A stretch of DNA of 64,000 nucleotides from Mansonella perstans. Taxonomy: Eukaryota; Nematoda; Chromadorea; Rhabditida; Onchocercidae. Below the pieces are notes generated by a model. The model saw nothing but the letters and a program-made list of their open reading frames with translations. It was not told the origin of the DNA and did no database searches. The DNA lies in contig JBAMDO010000566.1 in the NCBI GenBank assembly GCA_037074765.1, positions 310,001 through 374,000 on the forward strand, given 5' to 3'. Position 1 is the stretch's first letter; each line of letters begins with the position of its first letter. Shown here piece after piece: positions 12,401 through 25,600 of this stretch. A program made the position numbers and the translations under genes.

Positions 12401-15400
12401 TTTTTTAAAGCCTCCTATATTTACATATAAAATTATATTGTATTACTATGTGTAGTGACGCCAGTAGATGGTGCTGACAAATCAAGCGATAAAAGATTTG
12501 CGATTAAAGTATCTTGAGACGGTATTACTGTTGGCGCTTGTATAATGTCCGCTGCACCACTTGGTCGATTCTTCGAATCACTAGCTTCTGCTACAACCTG
12601 AGTTGCCCTAAAATATTTATCTAAAAGTTAACAGGAAAATTCAGACTTCAATTTTTAGCACTGACAAGATCAATCACTTAAAAGAAACTCACAACACTAA
12701 TCCGTTCACGAACTCCAAAAGAATTTCCTTCCTAATTTATGAATTTTTTTACACGAATGCATATTGCAGTGGAATGCAAAGCGTACTGCATTAAAAGGTG
12801 CTATTAAAGATGATAAGTAAGGAGCATACTCGGTAGCATGATGAAGATCATCATCAACATTAAGTTGCGAGTTAACTAATGTAATACATTAGACAAAAAA
12901 AGAAATGTAAAATTCATTAAAATCAACTGCAATTCAACTAAAAGAGATCCTTCAACAAATCAGTTAGTCAGTAGATGTTCTGAAAAGAAATGCCCAAACA
13001 TAAAATGAATCCATAAACATATAATGAAAAGGACAAAAAGAGAGTTTTTTTGCTAAATTATGTAAAGAGTTTAATGCTAACCCGGTGGAAGCATTTGTGT
13101 TCCTCAAAGGATGCTTTGTAATATCGACAAAAGATGACGGTGGTTTATGATAGACAGATGCTAGCGAACCAATGTGACAAACAAGTTGATCCAACAATGA
13201 TGGCTCCAGCAAATCCGTTTCCTCCGAAATAAGTGGTTTCTCGGCTAGCACAACCTAAACTAATTTGAAATTTGCTAGAAATTAGAAAAGAAGCCCAATC
13301 GCTAGCCATTTATCTCCATCTTCGAGTGGATGTTCAAAATGTCAACATTTTGGTTTAACCGTTACTTTAACTAGGCCCCAAATGACAATTCTAAAGGTAT
13401 TTATCGCTTTATATAGAATCCAAAACAGCAAAATTTAACGGAAAAGTTCACAGACCGTTCCCTCATATCGAATTTCAAATATATTGCTGGATTGAGATAA
13501 TTTTATTAACACCTGCTAATGAACGAAAAAATACTGTTACATATTTTTTCACTTTATATACTGCAGATATTTTTTTTTATTATTTGTTTAAATAAGTTCA
13601 GGTTCCTTCAATACTTCTTTGGAATCCACAGTGAAAATAAAATTATTACCTCTTTTGCAGCAACTGGGTCGGCACTTAACAAACGCCAGTAAATATAACC
13701 ACGATCACGCAAGTCTGGATTATCGCTATCTTGAGTTGTCAAAGACAACACGCGTTGAACAAGCTGCTGCGTCTCACTCGGTCGTTTCAAAAATAGCTTA
13801 ACCACTGCCGTAAGCAATTGCAGTTGGACCTAAAGAGACAAAAAATTCAACTTTCCAGAAAAATATAAAAAGTTATGAGTTTCAAAACAAGAATTTGCAT
13901 AAAAACTTCAACCATTAGAGAAAGAAAATTTCTATCAACTCATACCATATATTTGGAACTAGAAGAATCAATATAAATTAAGATTACAATTTTAATTCAC
14001 GACCAAGCGGAGAAACTCTGCAATAAACTCAGGCAAAGAATTCTCCCATACCAAACTTTATATGCATGATATGGTAAGATAAAAAAAAGAACATGGAAAC
14101 TTAAAACCATCACTCTTACCTGCGTATTTTCATCATGAAAACCTTCAACAAAAGATTCCAATAATTCATCTGCATTATCTATACGTTCTGCATATTCTCC
14201 AATGATCCAAATCATTGAAGCACGGGCTTCTGGTTCATCCAGCGTATCCAGATTTTCACAAAGTGTAGAAATTATACCTTCATATTTGTTTGGATATTTA
14301 CGAAAGATATCCTGGAATCTTAAATTACAGTAGAATCATGACAAAATTTTATCACAAAAATAGAACTAGATAATTCATAAAACTAGCAAGAAAGGTAAGC
14401 TGGAATATTAGATTAAGTCATCCAATGAAAATTTGATGTATTTACAAATATTTTACAAAATGCTGGTATTTTTGGACGTCAAATGTGGATCATTCCTGTT
14501 ACTCCAAAAGAGAAATTATGGATTCAATCATAAAAATTTCGTTCTCTTCACTATGACTGTACTAATTGAAACAATTGAGAACAGTGCATAATATTTAAAA
14601 ATATTAAAAAATGAGGCACTTTACGTCAACAACTAATTTCATACACAAAGCCTCAATGTAGCCGGCGACATTATATTTTTTTTGTCAATACAAAGAAAAA
14701 AAAACCTTAATAACAACAACGGCCTCCTGAACGACATAATTCACTTTAGTCTGGATTAAATCCAACAGCGTATTAACACATTTTTCGGCACTTTGTTCCA
14801 CTTTGATCGCACAACGACCAATTGCACGAACTGCCTTCCTTACAAAATCAACATCTACTTCTGTCGCATACCTGTGAAAATTATGCAATTTTTGGTGTGA
14901 CCCAGCAAAGTGTTTCTGCTAGCAAAGCTTCTATAGAAGATAACGAGACTGATTAAGAATCAAAGACAAAATGTGACAGACTCACTACGTACAGCTTAAT
15001 GGCAACAATCGAAAGAGAAACACTTACAATCTGTATTGTTTTCTCTAACACTATATCTCACCTGCTGCTTTAGATACTAAAGAAGTTACTCTAACTTGTT
15101 TGAAATGCAATCAAAACGTACTCAAATTTCAGTAAAATTTGAAATGTCAAATTTGCTTCTACATTTCAAACCGTTCTTCCCTAAATAAAAACTGAAAAAC
15201 AAAAAAGAATTCATGCTATTTATTCTAAAATCTAAGTCTCCTCCTCCCTTATACAATTTTTCAACTACGAAAAGATGTCGGAAAAATATCTCAACCTTTG
15301 CTGAATAATAAATAAAATTAAACAAAGTTCTGTCACAATTACGATTTAAGATATATGCCTTTGTACATGAAATCACTCTCATTTCATTAACTGTTTGCTA

Positions 15401-18400
15401 AATGGTAAACTTCACATTAGATTTCAATAAGTAACTGTAATAAAGACTTACTCCTTCAACTCGCTTAGTACTTGAGTGATATTATTTTGTTGTGCAAGAC
15501 GAATCATTATATCAAGCTTTTCCATTTTCACGTATATTGGATCATTGTATTTTACAAAGAATACCTTCATTTCTTGCTTCAGAATTTCTGGCCTACAAAA
15601 GACAAATTCGAGGAAAGTTCGAAATCCATCTAACTTTGACTCAGCACTTCATTCCGCCCAAAACAGAAGTCTCAATTCACGAAAATTCCATTAACATAAA
15701 ATCAATTATGATTAAAATTTCTTGCCACAGCTTTCAGTCACAAGATGAACCTTTTCTGCACTATTAAGTTGATATTCCGCAACGCCACATATTGGATTTC
15801 AGGTTCGGCAGAGAGCAATGTAACCATTGGTGGTGCAAGTTTCTTTGTTAATTGCCCAATGAATTCGGAACTTTCCGGTAGCATTTCCACTAATTTCATA
15901 AGAACTTTCACGGTCGACAAAACAACGGCAGCATTTGCGTGAGCCAGACGAGGACTAATTCGCTCGCAGATGCTGCAACAGCAGAATATCATCATTTAAC
16001 GTTCATACTTAACAAGTTTCTTGACTCTGAGTAACAGAGCCCAGCAAAATTTTATCTGTGTAATTTACAATAAATCAGTTTTGATATGATTCCTGATAAT
16101 GATGTAAGCTACAGAGCATGTATAGATCAGAACTCATCTCCAAACATAGCAGAAACATCATCACTAATGTACTGTTGATAAAAAGTAAAATCTGCTATGT
16201 ATAAAGACTCAAACAACGAAAAGAGAAAAGATTGGCCGGTATCCAGAAAAACAGAACAGATCACTTAATTAGCTCTCAAAAAGATGAGAAATGAAACAGT
16301 TGTGGAAGAAAATTAATCTGAAGCACATAGCCCAAAAAGAGCACTATGGCTACTTTGTTCATTATCATCTCATTGATTTTGGCGAAAACTCGAACGATTT
16401 TTGGCCATATAACATGCCAAAAGATATATCTCTTAAGTTTTTAAAAATTTTTGGATCTTTACTCTTGTTAGCTTTCTAAATGTTAAAACTTTAAAATAAA
16501 GCAGAGGTTTTATAATGAAGCTAAAACTTGCTTCTCGTAAGCAAACTAAAAAATTGACTTTTTCTATGTCAATAACCTACAAACTTCTGTGCGAAAAAAA
16601 CAAACTTTTGTGCCTCGCGTTCATCTTTTGGTTGATATGTCGAAAGAGCATCCAGAATAAACACTTGCCCCCATTCAGTACATTCATTCAGTGCGGTCAG
16701 CAACTTATTTATGGTTTGTGAATTAATCTCAATGAGAACATGTGATTCATTGATTTCTGCCAAAGCTGCTACTGCATTTGCTACTACCTGCAACACATTC
16801 CAGGAAAAAGAAATATTCGAGATTTAGTCAAATCAATATTTGGAAAATACATGAAAAGATAAAGACAAGAGTAATGCAAATAACAGTTTGGTTGTTTGTT
16901 TGGGTGCAAACTTTGATTACCTGAACAATTAATTCTTCATATTTTTAATTTGAATCCATGCTTACCCCACTACCAAAAATTCGCCAAAGTAGCATTCTAC
17001 GAAGAATTGGAGCTCAACAGCAATAAAACTTCAAATTTTTTAAACGTAGAATAAGTGAAAAAACCAAATAACGGCTAAAGTCCAAATTAACATCCTTCAA
17101 CTATCAGATAAGTTTATGTAGTCGTTTCCCACCTGTTTCAAACAGCACGAATTTCTACAGCTTACCAGTGAATGAGAGTCTTTGGTAAGATTAGCAAATA
17201 TTAAAATTATTCATACTTGGAAGTTAATTTTAAGAAATACTTATATTTTTAGATGTTTGTTACGAAAAATATGAAAAAAAAAAAAAAAAAAAACAACCAA
17301 CCATAGGATTTGAATCACTCAGCAAATCGTTGAGTAAATCAACGAATCCTTGATCTTCCACAAGTGATGCGTTGATATCATGCAATTTCGCTACGCAAAC
17401 TGCTGCAGTTTTGCGAACATAAGGGTCTTCGTCCTTCATACACTTACGCAACGGTTCACACAAATATTCCGTTATCTGAATTTTAAAATCAAAATCAAAA
17501 CTTAGTTCAAGCAAAATTTCCCAAATTCAACCAAAGAAAAAATCAGCACTTTCTTCGGACGTCTATTCTGGCTTGAAAATTGCATCTTTGTCTGAAATAG
17601 CCATCTTCTGTTCCATTAGCTCGCCAATTTACATGTAAATCCGTACTAATCGAAAAAAACTTACTTTGTCAACTCGTATACAACCCATCGTTCGTACTGC
17701 TAATGCTCTGATAAGCGGATTTGGATCCTCGCAATCCTTAAGAATCTTTCTATATTTTTAAAGAAAAATTTGCTTCAAAGCTGTGGAAAAGGAATTAAAC
17801 CATTTAATCTGATTCTAAATTACTTTTCAATTTCCAAATACAAAAAAAAAAAAAAAAAAAAAAATTGGTCCAATTTTCATGTTTAATGCAGTCTCAATAT
17901 TTCAATCTAAAAATATGACTGATACTATATACCAATTGGTGCTTTTGAAAAATTAATGGTTGGGAGCCTTCATTACAGCCATATTATCATTGGGAAACGT
18001 ATCAGTCATATTCTACAGTTTTTTTTTTGATTCTAAGAGGAAGCAAAAACTAACTTTCACGAATGTATTAACCGCCATAATTGCAAGATCTGGTTGACTT
18101 TTGGCATAATTCATCAAATACAGATAAACTAGCTTTTTTAGTTCAACATTGTCTGTTTGCATGCAATTCACCACATCCGGGAATAGTGCGCTGAAAAATA
18201 AAATTTGAGAACATTACTTGAATTTTGTGAAAGCGACGCGAATCGCATGAAATAATTCGATAATAACATTCTGAACTTTACAAAGTTATTACGTTTGCAT
18301 ATGTCTGGTGTCCATATGAAGAACTCCTGGATTAAATTACCAAATATCCTGATCATTTTAATTCATGAATTAATTATACAATGATGATTATATGAACAAA

Positions 18401-18960
18401 GAAATGTTAATGAGTAAAAAATACCTGACGTCCTTGCCGACTGTCATGCTTGCAATAACTTTTTTTACTGCTTCCCTTTTCTTTTCCTTTTTATCCGAAT
18501 TCAATTCATTTTTCAGTTCAAAAATTTCACCTGCAAATACAGAATTCTCAATAACTTCGTTACATTCTTCTTTTTAATAGAATGAACCAAATTATATTTC
18601 AAAGAATACGGTATTTTTTTCAGAATCTACTTTTGTTCTAACAGAATCCTAATACTAGTTCAGTTATAATAATGTACATATACAGTTACTCTTAAATCAC
18701 TAAATCAATTTTTCCTTTGCCACTATTCATCCATCGCCGTCGTTATTCAGTTCGATAAGAAGAACATCAAAAGTTAAAAGAGACATCACTGAATAATAAA
18801 CTATAAGGAAAAATTCAATTGCAGTGTTAAAAATTAAGAAATTTTTGAAAAAAGAGCAATTTTGCTAAAATAGATAAAAACTTCTAAAATGATGAAATTA
18901 CATTAAACAAAATAAAAATTAACCTTTTTTGGTGGTCGTAAAGTATTTTGAATCGGTCAT
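9444..18960 (-). CDS. apb-1: Beta-adaptin, large subunit of AP-1/AP-2 clathrin adaptor
   Basis: Twenty exons join in phase on the minus strand: 18960-18924, 18530-18425, 18190-18055, 17736-17665, 17475-17302, 16787-16606, 15972-15751, 15592-15452, 14871-14706, 14311-14120, 13829-13650, 13254-13082, 12607-12447, 12281-12070, 11939-11790, 11532-11387, 11095-10966, 10659-10485, 9886-9732 and 9518-9444 (994 aa). Residues 1 to about 590 are the alpha-solenoid trunk, with family stretches such as [24 protein letters not shown] and [12 protein letters not shown]. About 594-790 is a low-complexity hinge with a clathrin box LLSLD (632-636), DLLGLG-type acidic-Leu motifs, a Pro/Ala run and NPF. The rest is the ear and platform ([36 protein letters not shown]). 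Known role: forms the AP-1 (trans-Golgi/endosome) and/or AP-2 (plasma membrane) complex and recruits clathrin. Nematodes are thought to share one beta chain between both. The hinge is somewhat longer than in vertebrates (937-951 aa proteins). The exon 4 acceptor is TTAAG rather than CAG. The start gives the conserved MTDSKYF opening. Confidence 0.97.
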
Positions 18961-18980
18961 TGCGAATTACTTTCAAAAAG

Positions 18981-18991
18981 CTGAAAAATAT
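18981..18991 (-). promoter_or_regulatory. Probable trans-splice acceptor of beta-adaptin
   Basis: On the minus strand the sequence ATATTTTTCAG ends 20 bases before the beta-adaptin ATG. This is a strong acceptor with no coding exon seen upstream, as expected for spliced-leader addition. A 5' UTR intron is the alternative. Confidence 0.5.
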
Positions 18992-21900
18992 TTTATAGCA
19001 AGTATAGTAATATCATTTCGTTACAATATCACAGAAAAATTGAGAAACAGATAATTTACTTTCAATGACTATGGAGAGTAGACTCATTTGCTATGATATA
19101 GTCAAACAGATCAGATCAGATTTGCTGATTCTACTATGGCTCATTTTGTTCCAAATTAATTCTATGGATGATAACCAAACTGTATTCTATACATATTTTA
19201 AATGTTATCGAAATGGAGGATATCTTTTCAGATAAATTTCTAACCTCTTTTTAGCTATGACATTAATCTTAACTTCACTTATTTAACAGATGCTCCTCCT
19301 TCAAATGGTGAATTCAGAAAAAACCAAAAACTATGCTAACATTGCCATCAATTTCGTTAACATTTAATTAACAATTATTCGTGGAAATTCAATTCACCCC
19401 AATATCACATTTAAATACACATAAATGAAATATTTGAAAAAATAGATTTATGGTACCGAACTGGAAACTTTGCACAACCGAAAGCCTTTCACTAGTAATG
19501 AATGTAATGGATTTATTCCTCATTTCGACTCGAATTTCCCATTTAAAAAAGACAATTTTCTAGAAAACAAATATATAGCGGTAAAGTGACACTGTACTTA
19601 TACAATAGTCTTCTGAAAAGGTAAAAAGGTAATGCCGAGTCTTGACGAAAAGGTCAACAACAGGTCAACAGTCATCTTGGACAGGGAAACAGAATAGATT
19701 TGGTACTACAATAGAAAATTGTGGACAAGGGTTTTTTGCCGAAACTTATACTATTCCTAACAGTTCTGTAAATATTCAGAAGTTTCAAAACCAGAAAAAA
19801 TGCAGGGAAATTTCCAAGATAGTTATAAGAGCGAACTTATGTGTATAATGACCATGTAGTATGTTTTTTAGAAAAAAAAATTTTGAAATATTTAATGAGG
19901 CCATATTTGTTCTTCAATAAATCATGAAGAATTGATTCGTACTATGATAATATTCAAATTGAGAATATAGTTGGTAATTTGTTTCCCATATAATGCATTT
20001 AAAGTATAAGCAAAGAAGCCGCTGCAACCAAAACAATCTTCTGGTCACAGTAAAATTTTTTTATGTGCTAAACAATAATTTATTCCACAAAGTATTGTAT
20101 GTGCTTTAAACAAATACCTGCAAATTTTCATGAAAAAAAGAAAAAAATCGAGAAAAAAAGAATGACCAGAGAATAGTTTAATTAAAATTGAAATGGAAGC
20201 AGAAATGAATAATGTTAAGAGGAGAGTAATTATTAAATAACACTGATGACATGAAATGTATCAAAATCATTCATAAATAATATTAAAATATGACAATCAG
20301 AAAGAGAGATTAAAATAAATTTTTGAACTGTAAAATATTTTTGATAAAATATCAGATATCTAATCTAACAATTTCCAATGTTTGTTTCTCTGGCACAAAT
20401 TACTCATTTGCCAAAAGTGTAAAAAATTCACGACTGAACTTTACGAAATTTATAAAGTCTCTCTCATTCAATCATTACATGAATTTCGTTCAAACAATTG
20501 AACTATAATAATAATTCATCATGAAACTGTATTATTTCTCTCTCTCTTTCTCTGGATTATTACAAATATAATAAACTACTATAGTAACTAATAAACTAAA
20601 TATGAATTAAATGAGAATTCAAAAGTAGAAAAGTAGGAATTTTCAAAAATTTTTTTCACAATAATAAAAATAATTCAAAGACAAACAGGAAATTAATATA
20701 ATATTACAATAATATACAGAAGAAAAAGAATACAAACAAAATATGAACAGTGAAATTTCAACATTTCATTTTTTTGTTTATTAATTAATTTACTACAATG
20801 ACATTGATAACTACCCGATAAAAGGAAAGAAAAAAATGAAACACAATTCTGCTTCAGTGGAATTTCGATATTTCTTTCATAGGAATAAATTATAACAAAC
20901 TAATCATCATACTATCTCCAATGAATTGAACATCTATCATTCCATATCATTACAAACATCAATATTAACACTTTGTCTAGCCGCTTTAGCAGCTTCTAAA
21001 GTCGCAATTTAACAATTTTACTAAAATGTTTTTTTCTTTTTTTTTTTTTTTGTAAAAGAAATCTAAGCTAGCAAAATATTGCTTGTTTTTTGCATTTGTA
21101 CAATTGAATTTTCCTAGCAGCAATTTATTTATTATGATTTGTATCATTATAAGCTATTCCTATGATTTACATCACATCTTTTGATGATATCAGTACTTTG
21201 AACAATCTCCTTCCAAAGTAACATTCATACGAAAAAAAGTGGTTAAAAAATAATTTAAATGGTCGAAAACTTAAAAAAAAAGAAAAAAACCATTTCCTAA
21301 TCCCAAAATATATCATGATAAAAGTTTATGGGGTGACAGAACATTATTATTCTCATTATTAAAAGATATTGAAAAAATAATTTGGAGAAGGAAAATGCAC
21401 ATTACAATAGATTTTTAATTAGAAAGATAGGATCAAAATCGGATAACCTAATATTATCCAAAAATATTTACAGTAAAAAATCAGGATATTATCAAGTGGC
21501 GTACAGTCAAATAATATCCAAAAAAATCCTTTTTTAAAAAAAAAAAGGATTTTTTTTTTTTTTTTTTAAAAAACAATGAAAAATAATGTACATTAAAAAG
21601 GAGAATTATAGGATAATCATATGAAACTAACAAATAACCGGGAAAAGAACGCACACATGAAAAGTTGATGGAAAAAATGGAAATCAAAAGATGAATCATA
21701 ACATATATTGATTGAATAACCATGTTTAAAAAAAACATTCTAGCTGTACTAAAAGATATTATTCAGCACTTCAATATTAAATCAAAATTTTTTGATATTA
21801 AATTACCACCTGATTTCGTATTCTATATTATGTTCTGTATTAGGGTAATGAGGTGTCTTTGTTCTGTTGAATACTAATGTCTATAAATGAATACTGGTCA

Positions 21901-22689
21901 AAATGTCTTTATTAATTTAAAACAACCCAAGTTAAGATTTCCAAAACGCTATAAGCAATGCGGTACCATTTAATTATTCATTCATTTTTCTCTTTGCATC
22001 TATTTATTAATGAATTCGGTAAGAAGCATTAAGCTGAAAAATTAATAATGCTACGAATTTCTTTTAAATTAAATGCGTTATATTAAAAATATTTCACACT
22101 GACATCTATAATTAAATTTTAAGAAGTTCTAAAACAATTCTAAAACGAGTTCAAAACGTCATAACAACATTTTTAATATATATGTATATATATATATAGT
22201 CATTTTTAAATCTTTAAGTCAACTTTTTCCCTTATTATTTGGTATCACTCAAATAATGCGAACAAAGCTATCTTCAGTTATTTATTCTCATAAACATGAT
22301 CATTAAAACTTATATACATTATGGAAGTGCTACTAAATAAAGATTCGATTGTTATGCTAAAATCTTGAAAATTTTTGAAATTTCTAGTTAAAATCTGTAA
22401 GACATGCAATGATATACTGTCCCTATACGCTGCAGATTTTTTAAACTTAGAAACGTATATAGACATATATAAACAAATTTCTTTTTTACCAACTTTAGAA
22501 ATATGGTAAAGGAATGATTGTGAACAATTATGAAAGCTATGATATCTCTTGTATCAAAATAACTTTTATATCTAAATATATGAATTCCGCACCTACAAAC
22601 GATGTAAAAAAAATTCCCTGGTTTAAATAAAGACTGGATGCATTTCAAGGAACTAAACTGATGAAACTTTTCCTTCGTGTTCCAAATAC
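18992..22689. other. Spacer between beta-adaptin and CREB genes, no gene seen
   Basis: AT-rich DNA lies between the 5' end of beta-adaptin and the 3' end of the CREB gene (both minus strand). It should contain the CREB 3' UTR and the beta-adaptin promoter. Minus-strand AATAAA-type hexamers occur at 22281-22286 and 22003-22008, but neither can be chosen as the used poly(A) signal. A nearly self-complementary run of A and T tracts sits near 21530-21570 (CCTTTTTTAAAA... next to AAAAAAGGATTTTT). Short open frames here have biased Phe/Lys/Asn composition and no recognisable domain. Confidence 0.5.
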
Positions 22690-25600
22690 TTATAATTCGT
22701 TTTTCTCTTTTCTGCAATACAATTCCTTCAACGTTTTCAGCTCTTCAATCAATGCTTTGTTTTGATTTTCTAAAACAGCAACACGATTTTCTAAACATTT
22801 CACATATTCCTTTTTCTTCCGCCTGCATTCTTTCGCTGCTTCCCTGCAATAGAAAAAAAAAGTGTGATTTTAATAGTTGTAAGTGCTATTATTTATAAAA
22901 ATATTGCGACGCATTCCTTCTAAGTCAAAGCGATTAATTCAGTATAAAGCGAAACAGTAAATAACAACAGCCTGGCAAAGTACTAAAAGGGCATGATTCA
23001 TCCAAGAATCTATAAAGAAACAGACTGTTGATTGAAACCGATAACTAAACAAAGATTACAAGGGATATTATAATAAAAGGTAATGCGAGTCGCCAGTGGT
23101 ATGCCTATCTGTAATCGAATTTGACGTTTATTAATATAGCTATTAAAACAGGAAAACAAAAGGAATTTTCAGGGATGAAATCTATGACCTGAAATAGTTT
23201 TCAAACTAAGTGTAGTGAAACTTTCGGAAAAAAATTCGAACTTTGTTATGCGATTTTACATCGATTTCTAATCATTCTTCTTTAAAATTAGCCGCCTACC
23301 TGTTTTTCAAAAGCCGTACTTGTCTTTTCCGAGTACTATCATCACTTTCAGTGGCTGTTCGACTACCACTAGCCATACCAAGTGGTGATGGAGATGATGT
23401 ATAACCAGACAACACAGCAGTCTGCCAATCTGCAATTTCACCTACAACTGTTTAAACTTTGCTTTGCTCTCTAAAAACATCGTCTAAAGCTTTGAAGAAA
23501 AAAAATACCGTAAATCTAAACGAGTTTAGTAATTCTTATATATATAATAGAATAATTTATAGGATTGCCTGGTCTGTTAGCTCCTTCTTACTCAATTTTA
23601 TTCTGTCCCATTAAGGTTTAAAAAACTTTTTCCAATTATTTCAGAAAAATGGCTTAAACGCTAGTTCTGCTAAGAGATAAAAAGAGCTTGGACTTGAAGA
23701 AAAAAAAGAACTAAGCCTTAATGCTAGACTCAAATACGTAAATCATCAAATTATATTGGATTTACAGCATTAATTCATCAGTTTCTTGACCCGTAATTCA
23801 AAAAGCTATAATACTCAAAAAGGCCTGACTCAAAAGATCTAAAACTATTGAATAATCAAAAGTTGGAACCATTACCTTGACTAGCTCCTTGATTGGTCGG
23901 GACATATTGTTGCTGTTGACCATCACTACCAGTACTCATCGTTTTGAGACCCAAAACTTCAGCATTTACCGGTAGCATCCCTGGAACTAGTCCCGATGAT
24001 GATCCTGCCGTTTGGCCTAATTCCTGTAATAACTAATCATGGATAGCAGATCAATTAAACTGTTCCCACATTTCTATTAGAGGAATAAGGTCTTCAACAA
24101 ATACATTATATTCAGCATAACAATTATTTGTTACTATCTGCTCATTCATTCTACTCGCTATCTTCTGTCTATTTATGATTAAGATATAAAGACTTGCAAT
24201 GAAACAAAAATAAATTACTAAATTTATAGAAAAGAAGCAACCACAATAATTATTACCTGTGTATTTTTTGGTGCACTGGTATTTGTTCGTGATGCAGCAG
24301 CTGCAGCTACAGCCGCTGCTGCAACTGTAGCAACTGGTGAATAATGCCCAATCATACCTGCTGCGCCAACATTATGCATGGTGCTTAATGCTGAATTCAA
24401 TGTTAAACTGCCGTTTGATGTATGCAGACGAGTCAGTCCTGAATATCACTATTATATTACAAGACTTTTAAATTGAAAGGTGCGAGCCAAACTTTCCAAG
24501 ATATATTGGTCTCATCATGCGAAAGCCGATCATTCAGCACATCACTCCTTCGGATAATGATGTACATATATCTCTCAGAAACAGTTTAAAATTGCAGTTT
24601 CAGACTGTTCTTTAATTACCTTCACCTAGTATAAAGTTATGATATATAATATATGATATATGAATATCAGTAGTATATGATATATGAATATCAGAACACA
24701 ACTTTGCTTCCCAAAAATTTACAAAAAAAATACGAAAACTTACGGTATTATAGAGCATTCGATTCGATGTTATTCGGTGGAAATCAATTTAAAGAAAGAC
24801 AAAATTTCGCTTAAAAAACATACCGGAAGGTGCAATGTAGTGGACTTGTTCAAGTTGTGCAGAGATTGCTTGCTGTTCCGATAAATGAACACTAGGATCC
24901 TGCCTTAGTGACATATGTGATCGAACTGTCTGCACTGCAATTATCTATCAGCGCAATTACATCATAAATTTCCTTACTTACAACATATTGTACGATTTTA
25001 AAGTAAATAACAGATCCAAACTCATATCTGTGGAGGAAGGATGCAATAACTTCTGTCAGGTGCACGTTCATCAAACTGCATTATGATTAAAATGCTGATA
25101 AGCATTAACATTTAGGAAACAATTAACTAATCTTAATTTGTTATATTAGTAACATATCAGCTCTTCAAAACTTGGATACCTAGATGTTTTGTGAACTACA
25201 CAGCAATTTTATGCTTTTTTTTATGTCTCAAATTTTATGCTATCCAACCTTTTCAAATGAAATGACTGAATTGTGGATGTTAAATGTTGCAAATATTAAT
25301 GCAAAATACCAGAAAAGTGAAATAAGTTAAAAAACCTGGTTCTGTAGAGGACTGAATAACCACCGAAGCAACACTCTGCTCATCTGGCTCTTTTTTGAGT
25401 TGCTTATCCACTGTTTCCAAATCTTTTAAAATCATTCTGTAATACAAGGTATAATAAATTATGTTTTCTCAAGACAAATTATCCATATCACTAATTTATG
25501 TCCACTTCCAGTATTGTTAACTTCCCCCTGTTCGAAGATAAATTTGTTCGAAATTACGACTATTATTTAATGTCATTTGTGACACGTTAAGATGGTAAAG

